A DNA stretch of 42,500 bases. Source: Zygnema cylindricum (lineage: Eukaryota > Streptophyta > Zygnematophyceae > Zygnematales > Zygnemataceae). The notes below the pieces were generated by a model. The model was given only the letters and a program-made list of their open reading frames with translations, had not been told where the DNA came from and made no database searches. The stretch is from contig JBBHKE010000226.1 of the NCBI GenBank assembly GCA_037447655.1, positions 1 to 42,500 of the forward strand. Reading direction: 5' to 3'. The first letter of the stretch is position 1. Every line of letters starts with the position of its first letter. Shown here one piece after another: positions 42,320 through 42,500 of this stretch. The translations under genes were made by a program, and so were the position numbers.

Positions 42320-42500
42320 CATGGGACGAGAAATTAAAATATCACATAGAGACAAAAAAATCAATATTACAAGGGACAAAAAAAGTTAAATTCACATGGG
42401 ACATAAAAAACAATATCACATGGGACAAAAAAAATAATATCACATGGGACAAAAAAAATAATATCACATGGGACAAAAAACTAAATTCACATGCGACAAC
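42320..42500. repeat. ~28-bp tandem repeat running off the window
   Basis: About six units of AATATCACATGGGACAAAAA-type sequence lie head to tail and become more regular toward the right edge. The repeats are contiguous and continue past the window end. Confidence 0.85.

Noticed and set aside
42320-42500. CRISPR array
   Set aside because: Units are contiguous with no unique spacers, and the DNA is eukaryotic.

Overview
The window is nuclear DNA from a green-lineage eukaryote. It is AT-rich, intron-rich and full of small transposons. Three spliced genes on the + strand can be assembled exon by exon: a KE4/IAR1-type ZIP metal transporter (13252-21251), the exon-junction-complex protein Y14 (25528-29884) and a UBP1-type oligouridylate-binding protein (33585-40589). 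The UBP1 sequence is plainly of the streptophyte (plant) type.

The most striking feature is on the minus strand, 447 bp upstream of the Y14 start. Positions 24995-25081 fold as a complete 87-nt selenocysteine tRNA: 9-nt acceptor arms, a 6-bp D stem with a 4-nt loop, a UCA anticodon, a long variable arm with a TAGC loop, a 4-bp T stem, and G1/G73. A TATA-like box lies about 24-32 bp upstream. Land plants are generally regarded as having lost the selenocysteine machinery, so a streptophyte-type UBP1 next to a tRNA-Sec suggests a streptophyte alga, or an unexpected retention. Three roughly 100-bp tRNA-related (SINE-like) units follow immediately downstream of it.

Layout. 1-6058: transposon territory. 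It holds a 3.9-kb hAT element (2132-6050) with terminal inverted repeats, a perfect 8-bp target-site duplication and a decayed transposase, plus a fragment of a related element in the opposite orientation (about 230-1215). Both contain a SINE-like, tRNA-related segment. 4332-17083: a tandem duplication of about 6.3 kb (4332-10554 and 10688-17083) covering the 5' end of the hAT element and the promoter plus exons 1-5 of the ZIP gene. The first copy is therefore a truncated gene; the second continues into exons 6-9. A truncated MITE sits at the junction. 17084-24690: ZIP intron 5 with a 1.05-kb hAT-like element carrying large purine/pyrimidine tracts, the 3' half of the ZIP gene, then intergenic repeats. 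24691-25081: SINE-like units and tRNA-Sec. 25495-29884: Y14. 29885-33584: intergenic, with a hairpin MITE and a separate GC-rich hairpin. 33585-40589: UBP1. 40590-42500: downstream sequence ending in a short tandem repeat.

The protein genes do not form a pathway. Y14 and UBP1 are both RNA-binding proteins of mRNA metabolism; the ZIP protein is a secretory-pathway zinc transporter. One MITE family with GTACACCGCC-like ends has inserted repeatedly into introns and spacers across the window. Exon boundaries were inferred by hand from GT/AG sites, reading frame and family similarity; no search or folding program was run.
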